DNA of 37,719 nt from Alteripontixanthobacter muriae (lineage in GTDB: Bacteria > Pseudomonadota > Alphaproteobacteria > Sphingomonadales > Sphingomonadaceae), in the NCBI RefSeq assembly GCF_013336795.1, contig NZ_JAAFZT010000030.1:22720-60438 (forward strand), read 5' to 3'. Position numbers and translations under genes: made by a program. This document shows positions 1 to 9,580 of this stretch, one piece after another (position 1 is the stretch's first letter; each line of letters opens with the position of its first letter). Below the pieces are notes generated by a model. It ran no database searches, was not told the origin of the DNA, and worked only from the letters and a program-made list of their open reading frames with translations.

Positions 1-2363
1 TGAAACACCAGTTCTTTCACATAAGTCGCCAACGCGCGCACATGGAACGATCCTGACAGACCGAGCCGATCCGGCAATGAGGTCCTGTATGCTGCCTCGA
101 TGTCGAAGCCGCTCGTTTCGAACTGCGCAATGTTCTGGGCCGTGGCGAAAATGGTTTCAATAGTCCCCGTCTCATCGCGGATGACGTTGCTGCAGGCAGT
201 TGCGTCACCGAGCGAACAGGCGGCTGTCACGTCCGAGGGGCTGGGCGTAGCAATGGCGTTGTCGATCTGTATGTCATAGTAATCAACCGAGAGCCTCAAT
301 CCACTCATAAAGCCAGGTGAGAAAGATGCGCCTACCGTCCAGTTCTGACTCACCTCCGGAACCAAATCCGGGTTGCCGCCGCTCAAAATTGTCGCTTGAG
401 GGTTGGGGTTATAGCCGGGATCATCCCGCCCGGCCTGATCGTTGTCCACGATTGGGCGCACGTTCAGAACACCGACGGAAAATAGGTTACTGATGCTGGG
501 CGCTCTAATATCGCGAGAGCGCGTGGCCCGCAGGAGGAGGTCGTTAAACAGGCGCGCTGTCCCGCCCAACTTCCAGGACCAAATGCCACCGCTAAGGCTG
601 TAATCTGAGTAGCGGGCGGCCCCGTTCACATCCACCTCGAAGCCGTCTGAATTCCAGACCGGGATGAGCAATTCGGCGAAGCCTTCCTTAACGTTGAAGC
701 CACCTGCAAGAGGAGTGGTGAAGACGGGCAGGCCGAACACTCCCGCCGCATCGAGTTCGCCGTTTCTCCCCACCTGCTCTTCCCAGCGCGCTTCCGCGCC
801 AACGGCCAATGTCACGGGACCCGCCCACAACGAGAGCAGATCACCCTGCAGCCGTGCAGCAGCGGAATCCAGCTTGGTGACACTACCCGCGAACTGTGTT
901 CCTCTGACATAGTCACGTGCCGCCTGCGACGACGCTCCTACGCCAAAAGGGTTAAACGGCACGCATGACGGATCGTCGTTGGTCGGATCGGTATCCGCAT
1001 TAACCGAGCAGACGATCTGGCCGTTGAATGTAGTAGAGTCCAGGGCACGATTGAAGTTTGCCGGAATGGAGGAGTTAAGAAATCTCTGCTCGCTGTCGAT
1101 TTCGCCGTGACTGTAGTGCGCGTCGTACTCCCAGCTGCCCCCCAAAGTGCCTTCAATCCCAATTGCTCCCTCCTTGGTCTCGCGCACCGCATCAAAGGTC
1201 ATGAAAAAGGTGTCGGTCAGAAGTCGTCCGATCAGCAGGCTCTCTTCGCCATTTGCAGCGAGGGTCGATCTGATGTCGGGAGAAAGAAAAGGGTTATCGG
1301 ACGAAACGGAGAAGACCGGAGCAGAGAAATCGGGAAAGAACGGCTGGAAGGTCTTTGACCGTCCATACATGGCGTCGGCCCAAACGGTCGCTCCGCTTCC
1401 AATGTCAAACGTCAGCCGCCCATAAGTCCCAATGCGTTCCAGCGGATTGGCAACATACAGAAGGTCGTAGAGGCTGAAGAAATCAGCGTCAGTTGCTGGC
1501 CGCAGGCTTCCATCAGGATTGAATAACTGCCCGGCAAAGGTGCCGGCAAGCACGGTTCCCTGGCGGGTGATCGGTGCCAGATCGTTCACGTCGGGCTGCA
1601 ATTCTAGCTGGCCACCACCTACACTGACAAGTCCCGCACCAAGCCAAGGGCGCTCGAGACGGCCGCCCGGGCCTATGCCCTTGTCCTTGACGTATTCACC
1701 GCCCACCATGAAATGACCTCTGCCGCCGGCGAACTCGGTTCCGAAAGAGCCGTCGAAGCCGTAGCGGAAGCCATCGCCGCGAGAGGAAATGCCCGATTGC
1801 GCACCAAGTGTCAGCCCCTCAAGGTTGTCATCGAGAATGATGTTGACAACGCCTGCAATGGCTCCGGAGCCCCAAGCTGCCGAAGCGCCGCCAGTGACCA
1901 GCTCAACTCGCTCGACTAGGTTCGTCGGGACGAAGTTCAGGTTGTTGTCACCGACAAAGCGCCGGCCATTCACCAATGTAAGCGTTCGGACAGCACCCAG
2001 GCCGCGCAGATCTACAGGTGCGGTGCCGCTGGATGTGTTGCCCGTCGCGGTCGATGGCGCAACTGAGTTGCGGACCTGCGGAAGCTCGTTCAGCACCTGC
2101 TGCAGGTTCACGCGGCCCGCCTGCTGGATCTCCGCATCCGCCAACATCGTCGTGGGAGTCGGTTGATCGAAGCCGGCGCGCTGAATACGCGACCCGGTGA
2201 CCACGATCACATCCACGGGCTCAGCTGGAGCGTCTTCCTCCATTTGAACCGGCAACGGCTCCGCATCTGCCGCTTGTGCTAGCGCGGGAGTGCTAGCGAC
2301 CAGCGCGCAGCTGGCAATTGAGCTGGCCAGCACTGTCCGAATTTTGAACTGCCTCAAGTACAT
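1..2363 (-). CDS. TonB-dependent outer-membrane receptor, C-terminus beyond window edge
   Basis: The reading frame stays open from an ATG at 2363 to the left edge, about 787 codons, so the C-terminal strands lie outside. A GGGAGG ribosome site lies just upstream of the ATG. The N-terminus is a signal peptide ending in ALA-Q, followed by an acidic linker and a TonB-box/plug start (VIVVTGSRI). Plug hallmarks follow: QVLNELPQV, LRGLGAVRTLTLVNGRR, and a VELVTGGASAAWGSGAIAG segment. The rest has aromatic-rich alternating strands typical of a 22-strand barrel. The VTGSRI plus VNGRR plug style is common in sphingomonad receptors lying near peptidases or amino-acid genes, but the substrate cannot be read from sequence. 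It is divergent from the Lrp-type regulator, which may control it. Family call is firm; substrate unknown. Confidence 0.93.
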   Translation of the reverse strand, partial: MYLRQFKIRTVLASSIASCALVASTPALAQAADAEPLPVQMEEDAPAEPVDVIVVTGSRIQRAGFDQPTPTTMLADAEIQQAGRVNLQQVLNELPQVRNSVAPSTATGNTSSGTAPVDLRGLGAVRTLTLVNGRRFVGDNNLNFVPTNLVERVELVTGGASAAWGSGAIAGVVNIILDDNLEGLTLGAQSGISSRGDGFRYGFDGSFGTEFAGGRGHFMVGGEYVKDKGIGPGGRLERPWLGAGLVSVGGGQLELQPDVNDLAPITRQGTVLAGTFAGQLFNPDGSLRPATDADFFSLYDLLYVANPLERIGTYGRLTFDIGSGATVWADAMYGRSKTFQPFFPDFSAPVFSVSSDNPFLSPDIRSTLAANGEESLLIGRLLTDTFFMTFDAVRETKEGAIGIEGTLGGSWEYDAHYSHGEIDSEQRFLNSSIPANFNRALDSTTFNGQIVCSVNADTDPTNDDPSCVPFNPFGVGASSQAARDYVRGTQFAGSVTKLDSAAARLQGDLLSLWAGPVTLAVGAEARWEEQVGRNGELDAAGVFGLPVFTTPLAGGFNVKEGFAELLIPVWNSDGFEVDVNGAARYSDYSLSGGIWSWKLGGTARLFNDLLLRATRSRDIRAPSISNLFSVGVLNVRPIVDNDQAGRDDPGYNPNPQATILSGGNPDLVPEVSQNWTVGASFSPGFMSGLRLSVDYYDIQIDNAIATPSPSDVTAACSLGDATACSNVIRDETGTIETIFATAQNIAQFETSGFDIEAAYRTSLPDRLGLSGSFHVRALATYVKELVF

Positions 2364-2689
2364 GAATTCCTCCCGCTACATTCGCCTTGGGTGAAGAGTG
2401 CCGCTTTGAGCTTGACCTTCATCACATCCCGCGCAGAATACTTGGCGCTTTACCGAAGCGACTTTTCCCTTATGGCGACATTTTTGTCCCAGATGGGAGG
2501 TATGCACCCTATATAGAGAATGTCAATCCGAGGTGCGGTTCGTCTGACAGTCTGAGCTGCCAAAGAGACAACGGGGAGATAATGTGGGAATGCGTCGGTT
2601 GCGAAGGAAAGAAGCATGACGAATATCGCGTTCGCCTCTGCCGGCTGCGGAGCTTTCGAAAATTCTCTGCTGAGAAATGGGAGCTAGCG
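2364..2689. other. Divergent intergenic region between TBDR and Lrp-type regulator
   Basis: About 326 bp separate the receptor ATG from the preferred TTG start of the regulator. The regulator frame is open back to a TTG at 2387, but the roughly 100 residues this would add do not look like an Lrp/AsnC N-terminus. I therefore treat the stretch as regulatory, with promoters for both genes. A TATATA-like element is present near 2510. I saw no convincing long inverted repeat. Confidence 0.4.
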
Positions 2690-3163
2690 TTGAAAGCAGC
2701 CCACAACCTGGACAGGTTCGAGAAGAAGATCCTGCGCTTATTGCAGCAGGACGGTTCGCTATCGAACGCTGCCATTGCAGAAAAGGTCGGGCTTTCCCCC
2801 TCCCCATGTTGGCGGCGCATAGACCGGCTACAGAAGGAAGGCTTCATAAAGCGGAGAGTGGCACTGATCGATCGCAAGCTAGTCGGCCTGAACACTCAGG
2901 TGTTCGCACAGGTCAAACTGAACGCGCATGGTCGGGCGAATCTCGACGAATTTTCCGAAGCGATCAGGGCCTTCCCTGAGGTCCTGGAATGCTACGTGCT
3001 TATGGGGCCGGTTGATTTCTTGCTACGAGTTGTTGCACCAGACATCGAGGCGTACGAACGATTCTTCTTCGACCGCCTCTCTCAACTGTCAGGGGTCCAG
3101 GAGGTTAACTCGACGATTGCGCTGTCCGAGATCAAATCCACCACCTGCTTACCAATCACCTGA
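2690..3163 (+). CDS. Lrp/AsnC family transcriptional regulator
   Basis: The 157-residue product from a TTG at 2690 matches the usual Lrp/AsnC length of 150-165. The first 60 residues form the winged helix-turn-helix (LDRFEKKILRLLQQDG, then LSNAAIAEKVGLSPSPCWRR and the IDRLQKEGFI wing). The rest is the ligand-binding RAM/ACT-like domain, including the VLECYVLMGPVDFLLRV strand-turn. The TTG follows a GGGAG sequence by a few bases. A longer frame from 2387 exists, but its extra N-terminus is Cys/Arg-rich and unlike the family. The gene lies between a divergent TBDR and a co-directional branched-chain amino-acid dehydrogenase. This is the classic context of a local amino-acid-responsive regulator, for example BkdR- or PutR-like. 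Ligand and operators are unknown. The start choice is less certain than the family. Confidence 0.88.
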   Translation: MKAAHNLDRFEKKILRLLQQDGSLSNAAIAEKVGLSPSPCWRRIDRLQKEGFIKRRVALIDRKLVGLNTQVFAQVKLNAHGRANLDEFSEAIRAFPEVLECYVLMGPVDFLLRVVAPDIEAYERFFFDRLSQLSGVQEVNSTIALSEIKSTTCLPIT

Positions 3164-3297
3164 CCAGAAGTAACTTTCACCTCATACAAAGCGTCTGCCG
3201 GTCGATCTCCTCTATATAAACGCAGGAAATCACCAAATCAGGTAAGAAAATTCTGCTGAACTCCGTGAAAAGGTCACAACCAACCCGGAGACCAGAC

Positions 3298-4362
3298 ATG
3301 CAAGCACCCGTCGCACATCTAACGTTTCCACCAGAAGCGGTTTACCAGCTTAGTGACTCTGATAGCGGCTTGGAGGCGGTTATCGTCCTCCACTCCACCC
3401 GCTTCGGACCTGCCGCCGGTGGCTGCAGAGTCTGGCGGTACGAAAATCGCCAAGCGATGAACCACGACGCTCTCCGGCTTGCGGAAGGCATGGCATACAA
3501 GAACGTGATGGCCGAACTCCCGCTTGGTGGCGGCAAATCCGTCATTAACCTCCCCATCGGTGATTTTGACAGATCAAAGCTATTCAGAGCCTTTGGTCGG
3601 AAAATTCAAGAACTCAAAGGTCAGTACGTTACTGCCGAAGACGTGGGCACCAGCGTCCGAGACATGGAAACCATTCACACCGAGACGCCTTTTGTTGCGG
3701 GGCTCACTCCCAAAGGCGATCTGCCCGGTGGCGACCCTTCGCCATGGACCGCGCTCGGCGTCTTCAAGTCGATGCAGACTGCGGCTCGATATAAATTCGG
3801 AAGTGATCTTGCCGGGCTTTCCGTCGCGGTTCAGGGGCTCGGGCACGTCGGCTCGGCACTTTGCGAGCTTCTTCATCAGGCGGGGGCTCGTCTCATAGTA
3901 GCCGAGACCCAAGCCACGCTGGCTGCAAACGTCGCCAGCAAATTCGGAGCTGAGGTGGTCAGCCCGAGTGCGATCCTTTCCGCCCAATGCGACGTGTTCG
4001 CACCATGTGCCATGGGCGCAGTCCTCACCTCCGAGAACATAGCCGCGCTGAAAGCGCGCGTCGTTTGCGGTGCGGCAAACAATATCCTGGCTACGGGGGA
4101 AGCGGGCGACATTCTTGCTGAACGCGACGTTCTATATGCACCCGACTACGTCGTGAATGCCGGTGGTATCATCAATGTATGTGCCGAATATTTCGGGTGG
4201 AGCGTTTCCGAAGTAAACGGCCGGGTCGTGGCGAGCGGCGAAAGATTAGCGCAAGTCTTCCGCCATGCAGAAGAAACCGGCTTGGCACCGCACCGCGCCG
4301 CCGACGCCCTAGCACGCGGTAAATTGGCGCTCGGATCGCGGGCAACCGTCGCAGCAGCCTAG
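3298..4362 (+). CDS. Leucine-type (Glu/Leu/Phe/Val family) amino-acid dehydrogenase
   Basis: This is an NAD-dependent oxidative deaminase that converts a branched-chain or aromatic L-amino acid to its 2-oxo acid and ammonia in the cytoplasm. The 354-residue length from ATG 3298 (CGGAG seven bases upstream) fits leucine dehydrogenase. The substrate-binding lysine sits in MAYKNV (K68) and the catalytic lysine in PLGGGKSVIN (K80), the positions known for Bacillus leucine dehydrogenase. AEDVGT follows with the conserved Asp near 115. The C-terminal half is a Rossmann domain with GLGHVG (180-185), then the NAGGIINV segment. An in-frame upstream ATG-like start (3265) would add 11 residues but has no better ribosome site. 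It lies 134 bp after the Lrp-type regulator and probably is its target. Leu, Val or Phe preference cannot be decided by eye. Confidence 0.92.
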   Translation: MQAPVAHLTFPPEAVYQLSDSDSGLEAVIVLHSTRFGPAAGGCRVWRYENRQAMNHDALRLAEGMAYKNVMAELPLGGGKSVINLPIGDFDRSKLFRAFGRKIQELKGQYVTAEDVGTSVRDMETIHTETPFVAGLTPKGDLPGGDPSPWTALGVFKSMQTAARYKFGSDLAGLSVAVQGLGHVGSALCELLHQAGARLIVAETQATLAANVASKFGAEVVSPSAILSAQCDVFAPCAMGAVLTSENIAALKARVVCGAANNILATGEAGDILAERDVLYAPDYVVNAGGIINVCAEYFGWSVSEVNGRVVASGERLAQVFRHAEETGLAPHRAADALARGKLALGSRATVAAA

Positions 4363-4880
4363 TTGATGGCCATGACGATCAAGCTCACTGTCATTGGTGT
4401 AGCAAATAATGCCGCCTGTCGCGCCTCGTGTAATATTTCAACAGCTTAGCCGTCCCCACACCCCGGGCGCGTAAGGGTTGCAGATTGCGAAATGCGCGCC
4501 TGTTTCGCTCTCAGCCGCAGATGGAGATCACACGAAATAACACCGAAACTGGCGAACCCGAAGATCGGTGAATTTCTCAGCCTGCGACAGCTATGAAGAT
4601 GCGTCACTAGGCCAGCACGGCCGGCCTAAAAATCATGTAACATTAACAAACGATTGAATGGTGCTCTTAACGCCCGTCGATGTGGAAGCTCGCTCACGCG
4701 AATACGCCATTTTTGCGGACGATGAAGTCCGTTCCACCTGCTCGAGAACACGAGTCTCGTTCGGGAAGGTTGACACTTTTCCGATTGAGCCCATGATGTC
4801 CCAATTAGACCTGCTCGGGTTAGAAAACGGCAGGGGCGAGATCGCTATAGCGGCGCGCCGCATCTTAGGGGAGAGGCTTA
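4363..4880. other. 518-bp intergenic region upstream of the second TBDR
   Basis: I find no supported gene here. A long plus-strand frame starting inside it (4658) is a shadow that overlaps the receptor out of frame. A TTGACA hexamer at 4770-4775 has a poor -10 candidate (CATGAT, 4792-4797) and could drive the receptor. No clear terminator hairpin follows the dehydrogenase. The receptor ribosome site is the GGGGAGAG just before 4881. Confidence 0.4.
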
Positions 4881-7235
4881 ATGTACGGCTATTCGAACTA
4901 CACTCATCGTGCGGCAATGCTGGCATCGACTGCGCTGCTGGCCATGGCAACGCCGGCTCAAGCGCAGGACGAAAGTGCACCGACGCCAGACGAGGGCGTG
5001 CTGTCGGCAGAAAAGGGGGAAGTCATCATTGTGACTGCCCAGCGCCGAGAGCAATTGCTGATAGACGTCCCACTGTCGATTTCCGTTGTCGGCGAGGAGA
5101 CACTCGAGCGTCAAGTCGCTCGCAGCTTTATAGATTATGCGCAACTTGTACCCGGTCTCACCGTCACACAGGAAAATCCTGGCGAAACGCGCCTCATCTT
5201 GCGAGGCATAAACACTGGCTCAGCAGGCTCGACAGTCGCAACTTACGTCGACGACATTCCGTTCGGCGCCAGCGGCAGCCTTTCCAATGGCGCAATCTTG
5301 GCCGGAGACTTCGACACCTTTGACGTTGCTCGCGTGGAGGTGCTGCGCGGGCCGCAGGGTACGCTCTACGGATCGAATTCGCTAGGAGGTGTCCTAAAAT
5401 TTGTAACAAATAAACCCGACACTGATCAGTTCGAAATGCGAGCTCAGGCCGGCGTTGAAGATACCCGATACGGAGAATTAAGCTACCTCGGCAACGCGAT
5501 GGTCAATGTTCCACTAGGTCAAAGTTTGGCTTTTCGCGTCAGCGGCTTCTATCGGGATACTGGTGGATATGTGGGCGCACCCGCGCGTGGCGGAAGCGAT
5601 GTCAATGGTAGTAAGAGCTATGGCGGCCGCGCCTCGCTGCTGTTCACCCCGACCGAAGCTCTTTCAATCCGGCTCATGGCGCTCCTCCAGAAGATAGAAA
5701 CGGACTCGCCTTCGAGCTTCCAGGCCGATCCGCTCACTATGAGGCCATTAGATGCACTAACCGGGGCATTCACCAGTGAAGCTGATCGGACGCGCTTTGA
5801 GCGGATCGCAGAATTTAACGATCTCGATTATCGAGTTTACTCCGGCACAGCGGATTATGATTTCGGTTTCGCCACCCTGACTTCCATCACCAGCTACAGC
5901 GAGCAAACTCGCGATGAGCTTGGCGACATCAGCACCAACGCTGCTCGCGGATTGGCTAATGCAATTTACGCGCCAGCCTCCCCGAGCTCGGTCGGTCTTG
6001 CGTTTGAGAACGATGTTGAAGTCGAGAAATTCACGCAAGAGGTTCGATTACAGTCCGTCAACAGCGACCGGTTCGAATGGCTAATCGGCGCCTACTACAC
6101 GGATGAGAAGACGGCTCTTATCCAAGAATTCTTACCTTTCGAATTGACGAGCCAAGCCTTCCTCCCAACTCAAGGATCGTTCGGTCCTTTCACGTTCGAC
6201 CGTTTTGTCGTCTCGGGCATCGACGCGAACTATGAGGAAATGGCTGGTTTTGCGAATGCGACCTTCAAGTTTAGCGATCGCTTCGACGTGAGCCTTGGAG
6301 GCCGCTATAGTCATAATGAGCAGAGCTCGACACAGCAGGTTACCCAACTCGGTATGGGCGAGCCGCAGTTCGGCGACTCCTCTGAGGGCGTGTTCACTTA
6401 TTCAGTCTCGCCACGCTTTGAGTTAAGTGACTGGACTGCGATCTACGCCCGCGTCGCCAAAGGATATCGGTCTGGCGGGCCCACCTTCATTCCTCCAGGC
6501 GCAAGTTCAGATTTCCCGACGGAGTTCGATTCAGATACCCTTGTTTCATATGAGGTTGGCCTGCGTACTCAGACGGTCGATGGCCGCTTCGCACTCGATG
6601 GAGCAGTCTACTACGTTGATTGGGAAAATATACTCATTATCAGTACTGCAGACAGTGCGGCTGGCCCGGTAGGTGTTAATACCAACGGTGGCCGCGCGCG
6701 AGTGAAAGGTGCAGAGCTGACCGCAACAATGCGTCCGACCCGCGGCTTCAACATTGTTGGCACCTTGGCCTATGTTGATGCCGAACTGCTCGACGACACT
6801 GTTCCCCCAGGTGGCGGCCTCAATCTTACGGGCGGCCTCGCAGGTGACCAACTCCCCTATACGCCAGAGATCAGCGCTAACATTTCGGCCGATTACGAAT
6901 GGTCCCTCGGTAGCGACGTCGAAGCATTTATCGGGGGCAACGTGCGGCTCGTGGGCGATCAAACGGGCGGCTTCAACGCTGGCTATCGCGCGGCGTTCGG
7001 CGAACGTATCCGCATAGACGGCTACGAAACCGTTGACCTGCGCGCTGGAGTTAATTTCGGCCGCTTTACCATGCAGGCGTTCGCTCGAAATGTGTTCGAC
7101 ACTTATGGTGTGGTAAGCGCGGGAGGTTTCCCATTCTCCGTACCAGCCGATCTCGGCGGGAATGCCACGCCGTTGATCAACGTTTCGACCATTCGCCCAC
7201 GAACTATCGGCCTTCTCTTTGGCGCTGGTTTCTGA
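4881..7235 (+). CDS. TonB-dependent outer-membrane receptor
   Basis: The complete 784-residue receptor starts at an ATG preceded by GGGGAGAG. Residues 1-28 are a signal peptide ending AQA-QDE. The plug follows (about 35-165) with the TonB-box-like VIIVTAQRREQ, the LVPGLTVTQ segment, LRGINTG and VEVLRGPQGTLYGSNSLGG. The barrel runs to a terminal phenylalanine (RTIGLLFGAGF), as required for BamA-dependent insertion. The AQRREQ plug type is widespread in sphingomonads and covers siderophores, carbohydrates and small organics, so the substrate is open. It is co-directional with the Lrp regulator and the leucine-type dehydrogenase and converges with the exported serine hydrolase at 7497. That suggests uptake of a nitrogen-containing nutrient, but this is inference. 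Its composition looks less GC-rich than genes right of 15 kb. Confidence 0.95.
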   Translation: MYGYSNYTHRAAMLASTALLAMATPAQAQDESAPTPDEGVLSAEKGEVIIVTAQRREQLLIDVPLSISVVGEETLERQVARSFIDYAQLVPGLTVTQENPGETRLILRGINTGSAGSTVATYVDDIPFGASGSLSNGAILAGDFDTFDVARVEVLRGPQGTLYGSNSLGGVLKFVTNKPDTDQFEMRAQAGVEDTRYGELSYLGNAMVNVPLGQSLAFRVSGFYRDTGGYVGAPARGGSDVNGSKSYGGRASLLFTPTEALSIRLMALLQKIETDSPSSFQADPLTMRPLDALTGAFTSEADRTRFERIAEFNDLDYRVYSGTADYDFGFATLTSITSYSEQTRDELGDISTNAARGLANAIYAPASPSSVGLAFENDVEVEKFTQEVRLQSVNSDRFEWLIGAYYTDEKTALIQEFLPFELTSQAFLPTQGSFGPFTFDRFVVSGIDANYEEMAGFANATFKFSDRFDVSLGGRYSHNEQSSTQQVTQLGMGEPQFGDSSEGVFTYSVSPRFELSDWTAIYARVAKGYRSGGPTFIPPGASSDFPTEFDSDTLVSYEVGLRTQTVDGRFALDGAVYYVDWENILIISTADSAAGPVGVNTNGGRARVKGAELTATMRPTRGFNIVGTLAYVDAELLDDTVPPGGGLNLTGGLAGDQLPYTPEISANISADYEWSLGSDVEAFIGGNVRLVGDQTGGFNAGYRAAFGERIRIDGYETVDLRAGVNFGRFTMQAFARNVFDTYGVVSAGGFPFSVPADLGGNATPLINVSTIRPRTIGLLFGAGF

Positions 7236-7496
7236 TGGTCAGGTTCATGCGGCGTTATCAGGTGCGGCTGCCTTCAGGTAGGAGGGAGTGCAGACGAGCT
7301 TCGTTCTTTTTTCAAGGGGCGGATGAGCGGGGCTGCTATGGCTGAGAACACGCTTTAGTATCGAATTTGGCCGACCGGGTGTTGCAGAGCCAAAGGAAGA
7401 AAGCGCGGAAGGCTGGTAACAAGCACGAGGCCTTAGTGCTAATGGCTTCGAGGACCCACCGCGCCCTCGGCGCTCGAAACGGTCGCGACTACGTCG
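7236..7496. other. Intergenic region between convergent TBDR and serine hydrolase
   Basis: No supported gene. A plus-strand open stretch ending at the TGA around 7503-7505 encodes a basic tail (LQSQRKKARKAGNK, then MASRTHRALGARNGRDYV). It has no ribosome site and I do not recognise it; it could be an eroded remnant. I see no strong terminator hairpin for either converging gene. Confidence 0.3.
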
Positions 7497-9443
7497 CTAG
7501 CCGCTGACCTTCTCGAACGCTATGTCGCGTGCGCGACCGTTGCCAGCGTCAAACCCGGTGATGTTGCCTTGCGCATCGCGGCGGAACACAACGTCGGTGA
7601 CCGGCAGCGTTCCGGAGAAGGTATCCTCGCCGGTGTACGTCAGCGCAGCCGGTCCGAACCGGCGATGCCGGATGACGAGTTGTCCGCCTTCGACACTGAG
7701 TTCATAGAACGTTTCGAGCTCCTCACTGAAGTAGCGTCCCTCGTAGTTGGTGAGGTCTACTTCGACCCCTTTTTCCACCACGCGTTTTCCGGAATGCTGC
7801 CCGTCCCGCTCAAAGGTGATCGACTCCACAGTGCCGCCGGCTGCCGCGTGGAAGGTGATCCGCCCGGGCGCACCAACCACTTCGAAGGTGGTCATGGAGG
7901 TCGGCCGCAGCGGGAGCGCCGGCTGCCCCGGTAGCGTTAGCTGCAGCTCACCTCCCTGCAGTTCCACCGTCATGAGTTGGCCCAGCGTCGTCATCTCGTA
8001 TTTGCCGGCATAGCTCTGTAGCCTCGCAGCAGGCACATCGACTCCCGTCATGTGCTGACCGAAGAAGGTATTGGCTACGACGCCTGCAATGCCTCCGGGA
8101 ACGCCTTGGTAGTTGCTGAACACGACGTATCCGGCGTCGAGATCGGGATAGTACACGAAGGTCGAGCTGTGCGCCAAGTCGTTACCGCCATGCTGCCACC
8201 GCCGCAGACCGCGCTTCGAGTCAAGAAACACCCCATAACCGTAGTTCGTCGGCTCTCCATCGTTGAGCACGAAAGACGTCGTCAACTCCTTGAGCACTGC
8301 CGGACCGCCCAACTCGCCGGTGTTCAGGTTGCGCATCCACTTTGCGACGTCCCCCGGCGTCGTGTAGATGCCACCCGCGCCCGCCGAACCATGGAGATCC
8401 CGCACTTCACGGAAACCGCCAGCTCCGGCGATGTACCCGGCCGATCGGTCCGGGATGATCTGGCCAGGATTTGCTCGCACCCATGTCTTAGTCATGCTCA
8501 AAGGCAGAAAAACCTCCTCGCGCATCCACTCCGCGAAGGGGCGGCCGGTGACACGTTCAACCAGGATGGTCGCAAGGGAAAATGCGGAGTTATTATAGTT
8601 GAACTCCGCACCGGGCTCGTTCTGAAGCTTCGGCTGCCGGTTGATCACCCTGATGACTTCGTCAGGGGCGATGTAATCACCCTCCAGCACCTGGCGCCCT
8701 CCGATGAGCAGAGTGTTGATGAACTCGCGGTAGCCGGTGGTATGCGTCAGGAGGTTGCGAACGGTAATCGTCTTCCCAAAGTCCTTGAGTTCAGGAATGT
8801 ACTTCCGCACGTCGTCATCCATCGACAGCTCGCCCCGGGAGGCCAGCAGGGCGATTGCGAAGCCGGTGAACTGCTTTGACGAGGAGCCGATGTTGGTCGG
8901 CGTCTCTGCCGTGAACGGCACCGCGTAGGTCAGATTTGCGGCACCATACCCCTTCACGAACGTCAGCTTGCCGCCCTCGATCACTCCGACAACGGCGCCC
9001 GGGGTGTCCTCGTATAACTGGGCAGCAGCCTGGTCCACCTTGCCTGCTGGTGTCGTCGCAACCGGCTCCGAACGCGTGAGCTGCACACGCAGGGCGCCAC
9101 CCTCGCCCGCCGTCGCGGGAGTGACCTCGACCAGATACCGCCCTTCCATATCCGTTGCGAATGCAAATGTCTCCGGGCCGCCTTCTCCAACCCGCGCAGC
9201 CTGCAACACACGCGTGCCTGCCGGATCGGTGATCGTCACCGTTGCGTCCACCTCGTCCTGATCCACCCGGCCAGAGACGAAATGGCTCTCCGGCAAATTC
9301 AACTCGTAGGTTAGCGTCTCGTCTGGGGCCAGCATCGTGGGCACAGAGGTTCCGACCTGCAGCTTCATCGCTTCTTGCGCGTGAAGGCCGCTGGTGCCGA
9401 TGAAAAGGAGGGCGAAACTGCTCGGAAGAATGTAGGCTCTCAT
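7497..9443 (-). CDS. Exported serine hydrolase, beta-lactamase/transpeptidase-like (PF00144 type)
   Basis: The 648-residue protein has a signal peptide (about 1-22, ending LHA-QE) and an ATG preceded by GAGG. Residues 25-125 form a beta-rich pre-peptidase-like domain. The catalytic domain (about 135-455) shows all three active-site motifs of the serine beta-lactamase/D-peptidase fold: SSSK at 187-190 (nucleophile S187, K190), YNN at 283-285 and HGG at 418-420. About 190 further residues of beta-strand-rich sequence complete the protein, as in many DD-aminopeptidase or esterase-like members. It probably acts in the periplasm or at the cell surface on peptides, D-amino-acid derivatives or esters. 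True antibiotic resistance is unlikely given length and domain make-up. Its neighbours (TBDR and YbaK-like deacylase) fit a peptide-utilisation role. Fold certain, substrate unknown. Confidence 0.9.
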   Translation of the reverse strand: MRAYILPSSFALLFIGTSGLHAQEAMKLQVGTSVPTMLAPDETLTYELNLPESHFVSGRVDQDEVDATVTITDPAGTRVLQAARVGEGGPETFAFATDMEGRYLVEVTPATAGEGGALRVQLTRSEPVATTPAGKVDQAAAQLYEDTPGAVVGVIEGGKLTFVKGYGAANLTYAVPFTAETPTNIGSSSKQFTGFAIALLASRGELSMDDDVRKYIPELKDFGKTITVRNLLTHTTGYREFINTLLIGGRQVLEGDYIAPDEVIRVINRQPKLQNEPGAEFNYNNSAFSLATILVERVTGRPFAEWMREEVFLPLSMTKTWVRANPGQIIPDRSAGYIAGAGGFREVRDLHGSAGAGGIYTTPGDVAKWMRNLNTGELGGPAVLKELTTSFVLNDGEPTNYGYGVFLDSKRGLRRWQHGGNDLAHSSTFVYYPDLDAGYVVFSNYQGVPGGIAGVVANTFFGQHMTGVDVPAARLQSYAGKYEMTTLGQLMTVELQGGELQLTLPGQPALPLRPTSMTTFEVVGAPGRITFHAAAGGTVESITFERDGQHSGKRVVEKGVEVDLTNYEGRYFSEELETFYELSVEGGQLVIRHRRFGPAALTYTGEDTFSGTLPVTDVVFRRDAQGNITGFDAGNGRARDIAFEKVSG

Positions 9444-9580
9444 GATTAATCCTCGGTAGGCAGGACCGCCCCCGGGGGCGGAGGACGTCAGTGTGATCTG
9501 CTAAACTTCTGGAAGGTTCTAATTAGGATGCTATTGTCCTGATCGTAGAACGTCAATGCTACTCGCATAAAGGCAATCCA

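Noticed and set aside
2387-2689. In-frame N-terminal extension of the Lrp-type regulator from TTG 2387
   Set aside because: The added residues are Cys/Arg-rich, unlike the family, and would overlap the divergent promoter zone; TTG 2690 gives the normal length.
4658-5323. 221-codon plus-strand frame at the start of the second TBDR
   Set aside because: It overlaps the receptor out of frame, has no ribosome site and has Arg/Cys-rich shadow composition.
8052-8879. 275-codon plus-strand frame inside the serine hydrolase
   Set aside because: Antisense shadow of a gene with clear catalytic motifs.
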